From the IMG/VR virus record IMGVR_UViG_3300017598_000369, positions 1 to 45,373 of that record: 45,373 bases of DNA; one strand, given 5' to 3'. How positions within the stretch are numbered: position 1 is the stretch's first letter; the number at the start of each line of letters is the position of its first letter. Shown here piece after piece: positions 7,871-15,335 of the stretch. The stretch comes from a virus. The position numbers were made by a program, and so were the translations under genes. The notes beneath the pieces were generated by a model. It ran no database searches and was not told where the DNA came from. It worked only from the letters and a program-made list of their open reading frames with translations.

Positions 7871-7899
7871 ATTATAATCTAATTGCGTTAAAATGTCAA
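7871..7899 (-). promoter_or_regulatory. Consensus promoter for the portal/head operon
   Basis: Minus strand TTGACA (7899-7894), 17-bp spacer, TATAAT (7876-7871): a perfect sigma-70 consensus. Predicted start near 7864, about 45 bases before the small gene ahead of the portal. Confidence 0.9.
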
Positions 7900-7903
7900 G
7901 GAT

Positions 7904-8089
7904 TTATTTGTCTAACTTACCTTTTTTATTATAGGTAGTTTGAATTCTGGACGGTAACTTAACCATTAAAGATGTTATACTTTTTTTTCTGCACTTGCTA
8001 CAAAACAGATAGATACCATCATTGATACCCACCTCATAATCCTCTACTACGTGTCCGCATTGCCTACACACTAGGTCAAAATATGGCAT
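7904..8089 (-). CDS. Zinc-ribbon small protein
   Basis: 61 residues with CRQC (Cys 8/11) and CSKC (Cys 30/33) knuckles, an arrangement like FmdB or rubredoxin-type zinc ribbons, and a basic C-terminus. AGAGGGGGA precedes the ATG, which overlaps the end of the upstream gene by 14 bases. Such proteins may bind nucleic acid or host transcription components, but that is not shown here. Confidence 0.78.
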   Translation of the reverse strand: MPYFDLVCRQCGHVVEDYEVGINDGIYLFCSKCRKKSITSLMVKLPSRIQTTYNKKGKLDK

Positions 8090-8348
8090 TTAATCCCCCT
8101 CTAAACAATTTTTCAAGTTCTGACACCAGTCTCTTATGGAATGTTTCTTCCCCATCGTCGCCCGATACTAAATAATCAATTCTCTGTGCTAGAATTTGCG
8201 AAGCTTTTAGGCACTCGACAGCATTTTTAAAAATATCTAAAGTATCCTCAGAATAACCATATTCATCATTTTCTAATGCTAGTTGCTCTATCTCATCTGC
8301 AATATGCCCGATTACATATTGCTTGTAGTCAAAATGTCCACCGCTCAT
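8076..8348 (-). CDS. MSGGHFDYKQ-family protein, copy A
   Basis: 90 residues, beginning MSGGHFDYKQYVIGHIADEI. This N-terminus recurs in hypothetical proteins of many phages. AAGGAGG is upstream. It is the intact member of a tandem pair with the gene at 8522-8782 (about 80% identical over the first 60 residues). Residues 60-85 continue SGDDGEETFHKRLVSELEKL. Mostly helical and acidic; function unknown. Confidence 0.82.
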   Translation of the reverse strand: MSGGHFDYKQYVIGHIADEIEQLALENDEYGYSEDTLDIFKNAVECLKASQILAQRIDYLVSGDDGEETFHKRLVSELEKLFRGGLNAIF

Positions 8349-8359
8349 CTTAATCCTCC

Positions 8360-8521
8360 TTAAAATATACCATTGTCAAAAATACCTGCACCGTACAACA
8401 ATAACCAACTAACCATGCTACTTATTAAATGTTTTATAAATTCACGTTTATTGTCATATGTAGCACTAGTAATAATTCCAAGTGCAGAAATACACAATAA
8501 TATAATTAAACAAATATTCAT
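8360..8521 (-). CDS. Small membrane protein between the tandem pair
   Basis: 53 residues from ATG 8521, which directly follows the stop of the upstream gene; GAGGAGG lies five bases upstream. Two hydrophobic stretches (residues 2-19 and about 33-49) flank a charged loop (YDNKREFIKH), so a two-pass inner-membrane hairpin is likely. Holin-like topology is possible but unproven. Confidence 0.7.
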   Translation of the reverse strand: MNICLIILLCISALGIITSATYDNKREFIKHLISSMVSWLLLYGAGIFDNGIF

Positions 8522-8782
8522 TTAATCCTCCTCATTTAAACAATTTTTCAAGTTCTGAAGCCAGTCTTTTATGGAATGTTTCCTCACCGTCATCACCCGA
8601 TACTCTAAATAGTCATTTCTTTGGGCTAGAATTTGCGAAGCTTTTAGGCACTCGACAGCATTTTTAAAAGTGCCTAAAGTATCCTCAGAATAACCATATT
8701 CATTCTCTAATATTAACTGCTCTATCTCATCCGCAATATGACCGATTTCATACTGTTTATAATCGAAATGTCCACCACTCAT
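8522..8782 (-). CDS. MSGGHFDYKQ-family protein, copy B with frameshifted C-terminus
   Basis: 86 residues from ATG 8782 with AAGGAGG upstream. It is nearly identical to copy A to about residue 56, then a 2-base insertion (CT, within 8603-8606) shifts the frame and gives an unrelated tail ending LNEED. If the two bases are removed, the original reading SGDDGEETFHKRLASELEKL returns and would stop at 8534-8532. It is therefore a duplicated gene with an altered or degraded C-terminus. Confidence 0.8.
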   Translation of the reverse strand: MSGGHFDYKQYEIGHIADEIEQLILENEYGYSEDTLGTFKNAVECLKASQILAQRNDYLEYRVMTVRKHSIKDWLQNLKNCLNEED

Positions 8783-8783
8783 T

Positions 8784-8951
8784 TTAAACCTCCTTAGTCG
8801 TATATGTTTTCGTAACTTCAACCCGTACCTCAAACACTTCCGTACAATGTATACACCGCTTCACAACCGTTATGTCGTCAGTAGTGCGTATGTGGTTGCC
8901 TGGCTTATTGCAGTAGGGGCAACGTGGTCTGTTCTGCTTAATTAAACTCAT
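8784..8951 (-). CDS. Small zinc-ribbon protein
   Basis: 55 residues from ATG 8951, with GGAGG upstream. CPYC (Cys 11/14) and CIHC (Cys 33/36) form a four-Cys zinc ribbon, followed by a beta-rich basic tail. It sits one base before the frameshifted tandem gene. Possibly a nucleic-acid-binding regulator. Confidence 0.75.
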   Translation of the reverse strand: MSLIKQNRPRCPYCNKPGNHIRTTDDITVVKRCIHCTEVFEVRVEVTKTYTTKEV

Positions 8952-8961
8952 TTAAACCTCC

Positions 8962-9213
8962 TTAAAACCATTTTTTTATAACTTTACCAGTAAATATCCA
9001 GTAAAAAACACAATATAGAAAATATATTGGTGCAAAAAGATAAAATACTATATTTGCAATTAAAATAATAAATGGCATACATATACGCTCAATAATGGAT
9101 GTCCAAGATGTGTATAAATCGTCAATATCAAAGCCGGATTTTATTAGCCCCATAGATACAGATAATAAACAATAAGCTCCTATTAAAAATTCAATTACTG
9201 ATGGTTCAATCAT
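8962..9213 (-). CDS. Three-segment membrane protein
   Basis: 83 residues. Hydrophobic segments lie at about 8-24, 44-60 and 60-75, and the C-terminus is basic (GKVIKKWF). GAGGAGG precedes the ATG. The size and topology fit a class I holin, but its distance from the lysozyme genes (17.4 kb) makes that uncertain. No family recognised. Confidence 0.72.
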   Translation of the reverse strand: MIEPSVIEFLIGAYCLLSVSMGLIKSGFDIDDLYTSWTSIIERICMPFIILIANIVFYLFAPIYFLYCVFYWIFTGKVIKKWF

Positions 9214-9214
9214 C

Positions 9215-9355
9215 TTAATCCTCCTCTAACATTTGATCTTCATATAAATCATCCAGTATCTTTTCTAATCTATCCCGCACCTCTGGACAATCCGTTCTGT
9301 TTATTTCCAGTTTTATGAATGCAATCTGAGCGTTAATGTCTTTCAATTTCTTCAT
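9215..9355 (-). CDS. Small helical protein
   Basis: 46 residues from ATG 9355 (MKKLKDINAQIAFIKLE), favoured because GGAGG lies five bases upstream; an adjacent ATG at 9358 is possible and a longer reading from 9418 lies inside the upstream gene. Coiled-coil-like, with an acidic C-terminus. It overlaps the 3' end of the upstream gene by 23 bases. Function unknown. Confidence 0.65.
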   Translation of the reverse strand: MKKLKDINAQIAFIKLEINRTDCPEVRDRLEKILDDLYEDQMLEED

Positions 9356-10166
9356 CATCCCCTCCAATATTATTAAAGAATTCAGTAATAACTCTATTGT
9401 TGATTTCCCTTTGCTCATCCTCTACTTCAAAATCATCTAACATATAAGCTCTTTCCAACAACATATCTGGAACATCATCACAATACAAATCTTCATCTGC
9501 AATCATCTTATTTACATAGTCAGCATTGGTAGCAATAGCACTTAAAGCCAAACTTTCTATTAATGGTAGATAAACAGACCTGCTTTGTGTTCTAAGTAGT
9601 TTACAGGCTTCTTCAGGCTCCAACACATCAAATGCGTCCTTTAGTGTAAATATAGTCTTATGGCACTTTAAGCCAAGGCCGACTCTGACCTTTCTAAAGA
9701 GGCTATCACACACAGTATCCTTCAAATCTAATAACCTTAAATCGCCTGTGGTCCTGCCTTTTTCCTTATCTGGTATCAACTCTTCTTCAACCACAGCGGA
9801 CCCTTTCTTTTCACACATTTTAAAGAAGTCTTTTTCTTCTTTTGTGAATCCATAATAGAAACCTTTTTTTCTGGTGTATATCTTTAATGTAGAATCGTCA
9901 ACAGGCTCTTTATCAACCTTTTTACGACCAACTTTTTTATATTGATCTTTATCATATTCAGAGTTATTATCAAGAACTCCTTTCTTAATCTCTTCAAGCA
10001 TGAACTGGTTAATATACTTAACACAGTCAATGCAAAGAAACAAAGTATTAGACTTGCTCTTTGCTTCAATCCTGATAGCCTTGTCCTTCTTCATGACGAT
10101 CTTCTTATTACACCCACGACATACACCGTGACGTGAGTTTGGTGCTATCAAACTAATGTTATCCAT
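9333..10166 (-). CDS. Hypothetical protein with N-terminal zinc finger
   Basis: 277 residues from ATG 10166, which overlaps the previous TGA (TGATG) with GAGGGG six bases upstream. CRGC near residue 16 and CIDC near 45 make a four-Cys zinc site. The middle is Lys-rich (KKVGRKKVDK) and the C-terminal half is helical, ending acidic. It could be a DNA-binding regulatory protein. No family was recognised. Confidence 0.75.
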   Translation of the reverse strand: MDNISLIAPNSRHGVCRGCNKKIVMKKDKAIRIEAKSKSNTLFLCIDCVKYINQFMLEEIKKGVLDNNSEYDKDQYKKVGRKKVDKEPVDDSTLKIYTRKKGFYYGFTKEEKDFFKMCEKKGSAVVEEELIPDKEKGRTTGDLRLLDLKDTVCDSLFRKVRVGLGLKCHKTIFTLKDAFDVLEPEEACKLLRTQSRSVYLPLIESLALSAIATNADYVNKMIADEDLYCDDVPDMLLERAYMLDDFEVEDEQREINNRVITEFFNNIGGDDEEIERH

Positions 10167-10423
10167 CACTTACCCCTCAATTCACATAACTGATATTCGT
10201 AATGAATAGTTTCATCTACTTTTAATGGGTAATCTGACTTGTAGAACTTTCTTGAATCAAGAGTTTTTGAAATTACTTTATACTTTTTTTGTATAGGCTT
10301 TATGTCCCATTTTGATGGGTCAAAAACGTTTGTAGTCAACCAGATAATATCACCGTTATTGATAATAATATCTCCCTCAAAACCTGCTATAGCTATTTCA
10401 TTTTCATAAAAAGTAGTACTCAT
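10166..10423 (-). CDS. Hypothetical beta-rich protein
   Basis: 85 residues (MSTTFYENEIAIAGFEGD), with several predicted strands. TGAGGGGT precedes the ATG. It overlaps the upstream gene by 4 bases (ATGA) and the next gene by 1, so all three look like one translationally coupled unit. Function unknown. Confidence 0.75.
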   Translation of the reverse strand: MSTTFYENEIAIAGFEGDIIINNGDIIWLTTNVFDPSKWDIKPIQKKYKVISKTLDSRKFYKSDYPLKVDETIHYEYQLCELRGK

Positions 10424-10578
10424 AATTTACCCCTCAATTCACCACCTAATGTGGCTATAAGATAAATGAAGCCAAACAAGAGAAGTATAAACGCGTTCTC
10501 TTTGTTTGGTTGATTAGACGTCTCCACAGCGATACCACCGCAGAGTAACAGAAAAATAAAAAAATAATACTTAATCAT
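10420..10578 (-). CDS. Small two-pass membrane protein
   Basis: 52 residues from ATG 10578 with AGGAGAG upstream. Hydrophobic segments at residues 4-17 and about 30-44 are separated by a polar loop (ETSNQPNKEN). First gene after the promoter at 10614-10641. The first segment could also act as a signal peptide. Holin- or pinholin-like size, but no family match recognised. Confidence 0.7.
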   Translation of the reverse strand: MIKYYFFIFLLLCGGIAVETSNQPNKENAFILLLFGFIYLIATLGGELRGKL

Positions 10579-10613
10579 TAGTCTCTCCTAAATAAAATGA
10601 ACTCCTAATTCAT

Positions 10614-10641
10614 ATTGTAGTTATTTTTTAATGATTGTCAA
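10614..10641 (-). promoter_or_regulatory. Promoter, TACAAT class
   Basis: Minus strand TTGACA (10641-10636), 16-bp spacer ending in AAC, TACAAT (10619-10614) followed by ATGA. Predicted start near 10607. Its -35 overlaps the stop of the zinc-ribbon gene upstream. Belongs to the family described at 12795, 22513, 22566 and 25548. Confidence 0.82.
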
Positions 10642-10778
10642 GTGGAAATTAAAGTTTTTTCCATTTTTCGCCTAGCGCATAGGTGGCAGTAGGGTCTCTT
10701 ATTAATTTGATACTCTAATATTTTGGGTAGAGTGTACCCGCAATAGCTGCATTGGTATAAATACTCAGGCTTTTTCAT
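10638..10778 (-). CDS. Small zinc-ribbon protein
   Basis: 46 residues from ATG 10778. CSYC (Cys 10/13) and CHLC (Cys 31/34) give a compact four-Cys ribbon, with a basic tail after it. GGGAGGG lies about 11 bases upstream, slightly long spacing. It starts four bases past the metallophosphoesterase stop and its own stop lies in the next -35 box. Confidence 0.72.
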   Translation of the reverse strand: MKKPEYLYQCSYCGYTLPKILEYQINKRPYCHLCARRKMEKTLIST

Positions 10779-10781
10779 ATT

Positions 10782-11540
10782 TTATTTATCCCTCCCGTAA
10801 AAATTCATATTCATTGGCACAAAATACATTTCCCTATCACTATACACTACCCCACAGCCTAACGTAGGTTTTGCCCTAAACGGTTTACCATAAGCAAAAG
10901 CATAAGCAGCAGCATCTATTCCACAACCAACATTCATTGCTACTAGTAGATTACGTGGGCCGGCTTGGTAAAATACACCTGCTCCGGAATGCACATGTCC
11001 TTGCACAAAGCTACAACTCCACTTGCTCGCACTATTTGCAGCTCCATATTTTCCATTACTACCTGTGCCGTGCTGAAATAACACGTTATTATAAAACAAC
11101 TCTGGGACAAATTGCCACCCCTTAGGCATATTATACATCTCCTCATCAGTCCTTAGTCTCATACTTGGCATAGCAATTTTTTTCAGTAATCTCTCTGGAA
11201 TAGCATCATGGTTGCCCTGTGTAATTGTGACAACTGGAAATGCTTCGTACCAAGGTTTAATCTTACTTAAAGTCATACTGAACTCTTCAATCGGACTCAT
11301 AGCGCATGTTTCTGATTCATGGAATGATAAAGCGTGGTTGTCAATTATATCGCCAATGGACACAATCTTTTCACACTTATGATGAATAGCAGTATCAATA
11401 AGAAATTTTAAATAATTTGGATGCTCAAAAGGAAAGTGGATATCACCGATAACCAACGTTCTCAACCTACCATTGTCTTTCTTTTTTTTAAGCCAAAGAC
11501 ATTTACTTTTCTTAACTCCTAACTTTTCAAATATATCCAT
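10782..11540 (-). CDS. Calcineurin-like metallophosphoesterase
   Basis: 252 residues. The family's metal-binding motifs are all present: GDIH (Asp33, His35), GDIIDNH (Asp64), GNHD (Asn110, His111), His157 and GHVH (His182, His184). Members hydrolyse phosphomono- or diesters with two metal ions; in phages they are proposed to act on nucleic-acid ends, cyclic nucleotides or as protein phosphatases. AGGAGAGGTG precedes the ATG. It has its own promoter at 11582-11609. Confidence 0.88.
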   Translation of the reverse strand: MDIFEKLGVKKSKCLWLKKKKDNGRLRTLVIGDIHFPFEHPNYLKFLIDTAIHHKCEKIVSIGDIIDNHALSFHESETCAMSPIEEFSMTLSKIKPWYEAFPVVTITQGNHDAIPERLLKKIAMPSMRLRTDEEMYNMPKGWQFVPELFYNNVLFQHGTGSNGKYGAANSASKWSCSFVQGHVHSGAGVFYQAGPRNLLVAMNVGCGIDAAAYAFAYGKPFRAKPTLGCGVVYSDREMYFVPMNMNFYGRDK

Positions 11541-11581
11541 TCAGCACCTCTCCTGATAGTTATTAAAAGATTCAGCCTAAT

Positions 11582-11609
11582 ATTATACTCAAATATTAGA
11601 CTTTGTCAA
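11582..11609 (-). promoter_or_regulatory. Consensus promoter for the metallophosphoesterase
   Basis: Minus strand TTGACA (11609-11604), 16-bp spacer, TATAAT (11587-11582). Predicted start near 11575, about 35 bases before the ATG at 11540. The -35 overlaps the 3' end of the preceding gene. Confidence 0.88.
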
Positions 11610-12039
11610 GACCTTTGTTTAATCTCTCTAAATACTCCCTTAATATCTCACCGTTCTTTTCCCATTGTTTAAAGTAAGCATTATCATAAGCTTCATCATA
11701 ATTAGCAGCAGTTACACCATCAGCCGCAAAAGCATCTTCAGAGGCATCATTAGCAATATCATTAGCAATATCATAAGCGGAAATATAAGCTGAAATATGA
11801 ACGGAATTATAAGCGAAAGTATAACAGCAACTCTTAACGATTTCTTCAAACACAGGACACCAATCTTCATATCTCTGTGTCCTCAACGCCCAGAAGGCAT
11901 CTTCAGCCCCGTTAATCTCTAGTATCTGAAGTATGGTAACCTCAGTATCTAAATCAGATGTTCCCAGACCTTGACACAGCTTCTTCCAACCACTGCTGCA
12001 TGGCTCAAATGACCTGATTTCCCTCAATGTAGTTTTCAT
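11596..12039 (-). CDS. Hypothetical phage protein with internal short repeats
   Basis: 147 residues. The N-terminus MKTTLREIRSFEPCSSGWKK belongs to a pattern (xLxEIRxxxPCxxGWxKLL) seen in many phage hypotheticals. Residues ~80-120 are built of short Ala/Tyr/Asp/Asn repeats (ISAYISAYDIANDIANDASE). The start overlaps the previous gene by 4 bases. Function unknown. Confidence 0.78.
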   Translation of the reverse strand: MKTTLREIRSFEPCSSGWKKLCQGLGTSDLDTEVTILQILEINGAEDAFWALRTQRYEDWCPVFEEIVKSCCYTFAYNSVHISAYISAYDIANDIANDASEDAFAADGVTAANYDEAYDNAYFKQWEKNGEILREYLERLNKGLDKV

Positions 12040-12398
12040 GAATTATCCTCCTCTGGCTCTTTCTCTGTTATAGCCTTTAAATCCTCATCATCACCGTAAA
12101 AATCACGGAAAAATTCATAGGCCCATCTTACCCTCTGCATCTCCTCATCGTTAAGAGTAAACGTTTTACCCTTGTATCTATCCTCAATTTTGCATGAAAC
12201 ATCAATTTCCTCTATAAACTCAGCAGGCCATGTGATATCACAATTCACATATAGAAAATCTTGTAGAACATCTACTTCGATAATTCTACCGGCATAGTTT
12301 AGCATTTTTGAACTGAACCAATAACGAAGACGTGAATTATCATCAGAAGACCTCATAATCTGCATAATATCCTCTCTACTCTTAACTTTAACTTTCAT
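12036..12398 (-). CDS. Hypothetical acidic protein
   Basis: 120 residues from ATG 12398 (MKVKVKSREDIMQIMRSSDD), chosen for GGAGGAG five bases upstream. N-terminal part is basic/mixed, the C-terminal 40 residues are acidic and helical. It overlaps the upstream gene by 11 bases. No family recognised. Confidence 0.75.
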   Translation of the reverse strand: MKVKVKSREDIMQIMRSSDDNSRLRYWFSSKMLNYAGRIIEVDVLQDFLYVNCDITWPAEFIEEIDVSCKIEDRYKGKTFTLNDEEMQRVRWAYEFFRDFYGDDEDLKAITEKEPEEDNS

Positions 12399-12570
12399 CT
12401 TTCTCCTCCTCATATGGTAAATTATCCCACAAAGCCCGTAACGACTCTATAACTACCGTTGTTAATCCTAATTTATGTTTTTCATCATCTGATATACATC
12501 CAAGTATTTTTTTAAGACCTATAGCCTCATCTTCATTCAACTCTATATTAATATATGTTTTATACTTCAT
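12388..12570 (-). CDS. Hypothetical small protein
   Basis: 60 residues from ATG 12570 (MKYKTYINIELNEDEAIGLK), with AGGAGGGAG upstream; an in-frame ATG at 12597 has no such site. A strand followed by helices resembles a small ribbon-helix-helix-like layout (INIELNEDEAIGLKKIL), so a DNA-binding role is possible but not established. Confidence 0.7.
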   Translation of the reverse strand: MKYKTYINIELNEDEAIGLKKILGCISDDEKHKLGLTTVVIESLRALWDNLPYEEEKDES

Positions 12571-12580
12571 AGCTCCCTCC

Positions 12581-12760
12581 TTATGAATTGAAAACAATAT
12601 AGTCTTTGTCTAATGCTTTTAGAATAGTGCGACCTGTCCTGCAGTTAACCACTCTATATTTTCCTTCTGCACATTCCGTAATTCGATATAAGTTATCATT
12701 TTTATCAGATGTACTAACAGCTAGTGTCCCATGTATTATTATAAATTTTGTCTTAATCAT
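12581..12760 (-). CDS. Hypothetical small beta-rich protein
   Basis: 59 residues from ATG 12760 (MIKTKFIIIHGTLAVSTSDK), with AGGAGGGAG upstream. Alternating hydrophobic strands suggest a small beta fold. It is the first gene after the promoter at 12795-12822. Function unknown. Confidence 0.75.
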   Translation of the reverse strand: MIKTKFIIIHGTLAVSTSDKNDNLYRITECAEGKYRVVNCRTGRTILKALDKDYIVFNS

Positions 12761-12794
12761 AGCTCCCTCCTAAATAAATAAACCTACCCCTATA

Positions 12795-12822
12795 ATTGTA
12801 CTTGTATTTTTAGAATTGTCAA
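12795..12822 (-). promoter_or_regulatory. Promoter, AAGTACAATTATA class
   Basis: Minus strand TTGACA (12822-12817), 16-bp spacer ending in AAG, TACAAT (12800-12795) followed by TATAGGGGTAGG. Predicted start near 12788. The segment from the -10 to about +10 closely matches the leftward promoter at 22513-22540. Confidence 0.85.
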
Positions 12823-12835
12823 GGAATATTTTTAA

Positions 12836-14068
12836 TTAAAATGGACGCTTGCCAGGTCTCGCAATTTTCCTACCTCTGAAGTGGGTATAAAGTGCATATC
12901 TTACAGCATCCATGCAGTCATCATTCTCTTTTTTTGGTTGTTCTTTCTTGTTCTTATCGTCCCAAACATAGCTGTAAACTTCCTGCATGAATCTAAACGC
13001 AGCTTTCCTTAATACAAAAAACTTACCGTCCTTCATATACTGCTGCACTAATTCAATGCCCTCTATTACGTCTTTTTTTGCTTTTTTAGCTCTAAATTTA
13101 CGGACATATTCCGGTCTTGCTGTATCTGCATATTTGTTTCCTGAAATATTTTTATATTCTCTTTCATACATCTTCCTTTTATTATCCCACCAATCAATTT
13201 CCTTTTCTCTTTCTGCTGTTTCATCTATCAAATACACATTTCCGTCGTGGTCAACTCCAATAATAATAATAACTCCATAATGATCATAACCCCAGTCTAC
13301 ACCCATTATGTGATATTTCATTTCTGGCACGGTATCAACAATCATAGACTCTCTAAAGCTGCTATATATAACACCATCAGCAGCCGTCCATTTACCCCAG
13401 ATAGCACGGTCCTTCTTATACCCATCAGGCATTCTAGCCATTCTGCCCTCAATATATTTATCAGCTATAAACCCACCGTTCTTTTCTGCATTATCGAATA
13501 TCTCAAAATGCCAAGACTTCACCTGAATACTTCCATCTTCAAAAGTTTCACCGTCTTTTTCAACCCATTCTTTCTTGACATGATGTTGTGGATGATCTGG
13601 ATTAGTATCAGCAAAGATTCTAGCACCGTCTCCAGAGCATCTATTCAGACACTCATCGATAGTATTCTCATGCTGTAATGTTAGCTCATTTGCAAACCAA
13701 CCGTGTGCTGTCATACCACGAATAGGCTTGAATGATCCGGTATTATCTGCCCCAAAACAACACATAGTATTCCCAAATAATTGAAACCTATTATTTTTAT
13801 CTAAATCACATTTTATACCAAAAAATTCATGGATATCATCGAGCACATTTTGCCTCAAAGTTCCTGTGGTATATCCTGTCATAATAAATTTATAGCCCTT
13901 ATTCTTGAACTTGCGAACATGGTTAAGCCATAAAAATAACATGATAAACGTTTTGCCTGACCTAACAGCACCTTCCAGTATGGTTGTGTGCGGATTGTAC
14001 ATCCTGTCATATTCCCACACCTGGCACTGTTTTTTGTTGAATTTATTGGATAACTTCTTTATACTCAT
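12836..14068 (-). CDS. Terminase large subunit
   Basis: 410 residues. N-terminal ATPase: Walker A GAVRSGKT at 33-40, Walker B region HGWFANE near 125, coupling segment ADTNP near 155. C-terminal RNase-H-like nuclease: MGVDWGYD near 255, YADTARPE near 318 and DDCMDAVRYA near 387 supply the metal-binding acids. It pumps DNA into the prohead through the portal and cuts it. PBSX/Terminase_3-like, which would fit headful packaging, but that is inferred. Ribosome site is weak. Eleven to twelve small genes separate it from the portal, an unusual distance. Confidence 0.95.
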   Translation of the reverse strand: MSIKKLSNKFNKKQCQVWEYDRMYNPHTTILEGAVRSGKTFIMLFLWLNHVRKFKNKGYKFIMTGYTTGTLRQNVLDDIHEFFGIKCDLDKNNRFQLFGNTMCCFGADNTGSFKPIRGMTAHGWFANELTLQHENTIDECLNRCSGDGARIFADTNPDHPQHHVKKEWVEKDGETFEDGSIQVKSWHFEIFDNAEKNGGFIADKYIEGRMARMPDGYKKDRAIWGKWTAADGVIYSSFRESMIVDTVPEMKYHIMGVDWGYDHYGVIIIIGVDHDGNVYLIDETAEREKEIDWWDNKRKMYEREYKNISGNKYADTARPEYVRKFRAKKAKKDVIEGIELVQQYMKDGKFFVLRKAAFRFMQEVYSYVWDDKNKKEQPKKENDDCMDAVRYALYTHFRGRKIARPGKRPF

Positions 14069-14093
14069 ATTGCGCTTTTAAGCCTCAATTCTC

Positions 14094-14264
14094 TCATTTA
14101 ACCTCGTTTTGTGGTTTATAGTACTCATAATAAAAATCACAAGTACCATCCTCGTTTGGTTCAAATAGTGCCTGTGGTTGATTTAATTCATTCCAGGTAA
14201 AAACATACCTCTTACATCTATGTTTCATTTCACACCGCTCATTTGCGCACTTACAATAGCTCAC
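14094..14264 (-). CDS. Cys-rich small protein, GTG start
   Basis: 56 residues from GTG 14264 with GGAGG seven bases upstream; the GTG overlaps the previous TGA (GTGA). Cys at 4, 6, 11, 17 and 42 follow a CxC...C...C pattern common in small phage proteins. Located 25 bases before the terminase start. Confidence 0.68.
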   Translation of the reverse strand: MSYCKCANERCEMKHRCKRYVFTWNELNQPQALFEPNEDGTCDFYYEYYKPQNEVK

Positions 14265-14518
14265 TTACACACCTCCTGATACCCTGCATCCACTAAAGCC
14301 TCTAAAGTACTATTATAAAATATTGTTTTTTCTTCTATAATACGATTAAGTCTAGGCATGTTAGGTATAGAATTAATATCCGGATTATTAGCAACAGCAA
14401 GACAATAATACGATAATACATAGCCACAAATATATGTATCTATCTCAAATGTAGGCTCAAAATGTAATCCTATTTGAATCTTTACGTCAATATTTTTATG
14501 GAATACCCTTGCCCTCAC
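14261..14518 (-). CDS. Hypothetical protein, GTG start
   Basis: 85 residues from GTG 14518, overlapping the preceding stop as GTGA, with GAGGAAA upstream. Central hydrophobic stretch (ICGYVLSYYCLAVA) could be buried core or a single membrane segment. Ends EVCK, like the upstream gene (EEMCK), and both ends lead into near-identical GTGTAAGTGA junctions. Function unknown. Confidence 0.7.
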   Translation of the reverse strand: MRARVFHKNIDVKIQIGLHFEPTFEIDTYICGYVLSYYCLAVANNPDINSIPNMPRLNRIIEEKTIFYNSTLEALVDAGYQEVCK

Positions 14519-14928
14519 TTACACATTTCCTCTATATCAGAGAATATACTATACAACAACGCCATCTCACTTGGCTGTTCATCTCTGCTGTGACGGTTAA
14601 TAAAAGCACGTAGAACAGATAGTTTATACCTGTCAAGCTTTTTCTTCTTTTTCTCTTTTAGGTGATCGGATAGTGTTTTGACTTCATGTTGGATTTTGTT
14701 TTTATTCTTAATTACCATGCTGCTCTCCTTCAATAAATTATAAAGTAAAACTATACTTTTCTCGTCTAAACTATTCAACTTTTCCTTATCCCACTTGAAA
14801 ACCCCTTGTCGACTGCAAAAGTTGCCATTATCGCTAACTAGCTTGCTTTCAGTGAATAAATATCCTGGGCAGTTACTACAGACAGCATCAATCAACACCT
14901 CTTTTCTCGTAGTGCAAACCCTAATCAT
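14515..14928 (-). CDS. Hypothetical protein with N-terminal Cys cluster
   Basis: 137 residues from ATG 14928 (MIRVCTTRKEVLIDAVCSNC), chosen for GGAGGGAG upstream. CSNC plus a later Cys (FCSRQG) suggest a zinc site. The middle is very Lys-rich (KEKKKKKLDRYK) and helical. It overlaps the preceding gene by 8 bases. No family recognised. Confidence 0.72.
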   Translation of the reverse strand: MIRVCTTRKEVLIDAVCSNCPGYLFTESKLVSDNGNFCSRQGVFKWDKEKLNSLDEKSIVLLYNLLKESSMVIKNKNKIQHEVKTLSDHLKEKKKKKLDRYKLSVLRAFINRHSRDEQPSEMALLYSIFSDIEEMCK

Positions 14929-15151
14929 TATCTCCCTCCAAAACAGTCTTTTTATACGGTGTGTTATTTCGTTGATATTCATTAATCTCAATTTTTATAA
15001 GCTTTTTAGCCTCATTTATATCTCTAATTTTATTACCCGTAAACGAATAACCTGATGTTATACATACCCAGAAGAAAAACAAAAACCTTTTTTGTATTCT
15101 ATAATAAGTGTCATATTTGTTACTGTATTTTACGATTCTATATTTTCTCAT
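14921..15151 (-). CDS. Hypothetical basic protein with hydrophobic segment
   Basis: 76 residues (MRKYRIVKYSNKYDTYYRIQ). A hydrophobic stretch FLFFFWVCITSGYSF lies at 23-37, between basic and charged regions. AGGAGGGAG precedes the ATG, the same ribosome site used by the 33-codon gene upstream. Function unknown. Confidence 0.73.
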   Translation of the reverse strand: MRKYRIVKYSNKYDTYYRIQKRFLFFFWVCITSGYSFTGNKIRDINEAKKLIKIEINEYQRNNTPYKKTVLEGDND

Positions 15152-15163
15152 GATCTCCCTCCT

Positions 15164-15265
15164 TTAACCAAAATAAATAATACCTTTAAACCACAAACTA
15201 CCAAGTGCTGTAGTAACGCCTATTAGCATTCCAATATAAACACCAATAAAAAAATCTCCATTCAT
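15164..15265 (-). CDS. 33-residue membrane peptide
   Basis: From ATG 15265 with AGGAGGGAG upstream: a short peptide with one transmembrane stretch (FFIGVYIGMLIGVTTALGS). It is the first gene after the promoter at 15300-15327 and its stop lies inside the next ribosome site, so it looks like a genuine operon member. Confidence 0.65.
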   Translation of the reverse strand: MNGDFFIGVYIGMLIGVTTALGSLWFKGIIYFG

Positions 15266-15299
15266 GATCTCCCTCCTTTTAGATACTAATACTTCTCAC

Positions 15300-15327
15300 A
15301 TTATACTTAACAATCGTGAAATGTCAA
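15300..15327 (-). promoter_or_regulatory. Consensus promoter
   Basis: Minus strand TTGACA (15327-15322), 16-bp spacer, TATAAT (15305-15300). Predicted start near 15293. It serves the 33-residue peptide and following genes toward terminase. Confidence 0.88.
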
Positions 15328-15335
15328 CACTTATT

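Noticed and set aside
11700-11830. Tandem DNA repeat element
   Set aside because: The repeats keep the reading frame and encode Ala/Tyr/Asp/Asn units of a protein, so they are a coding feature.
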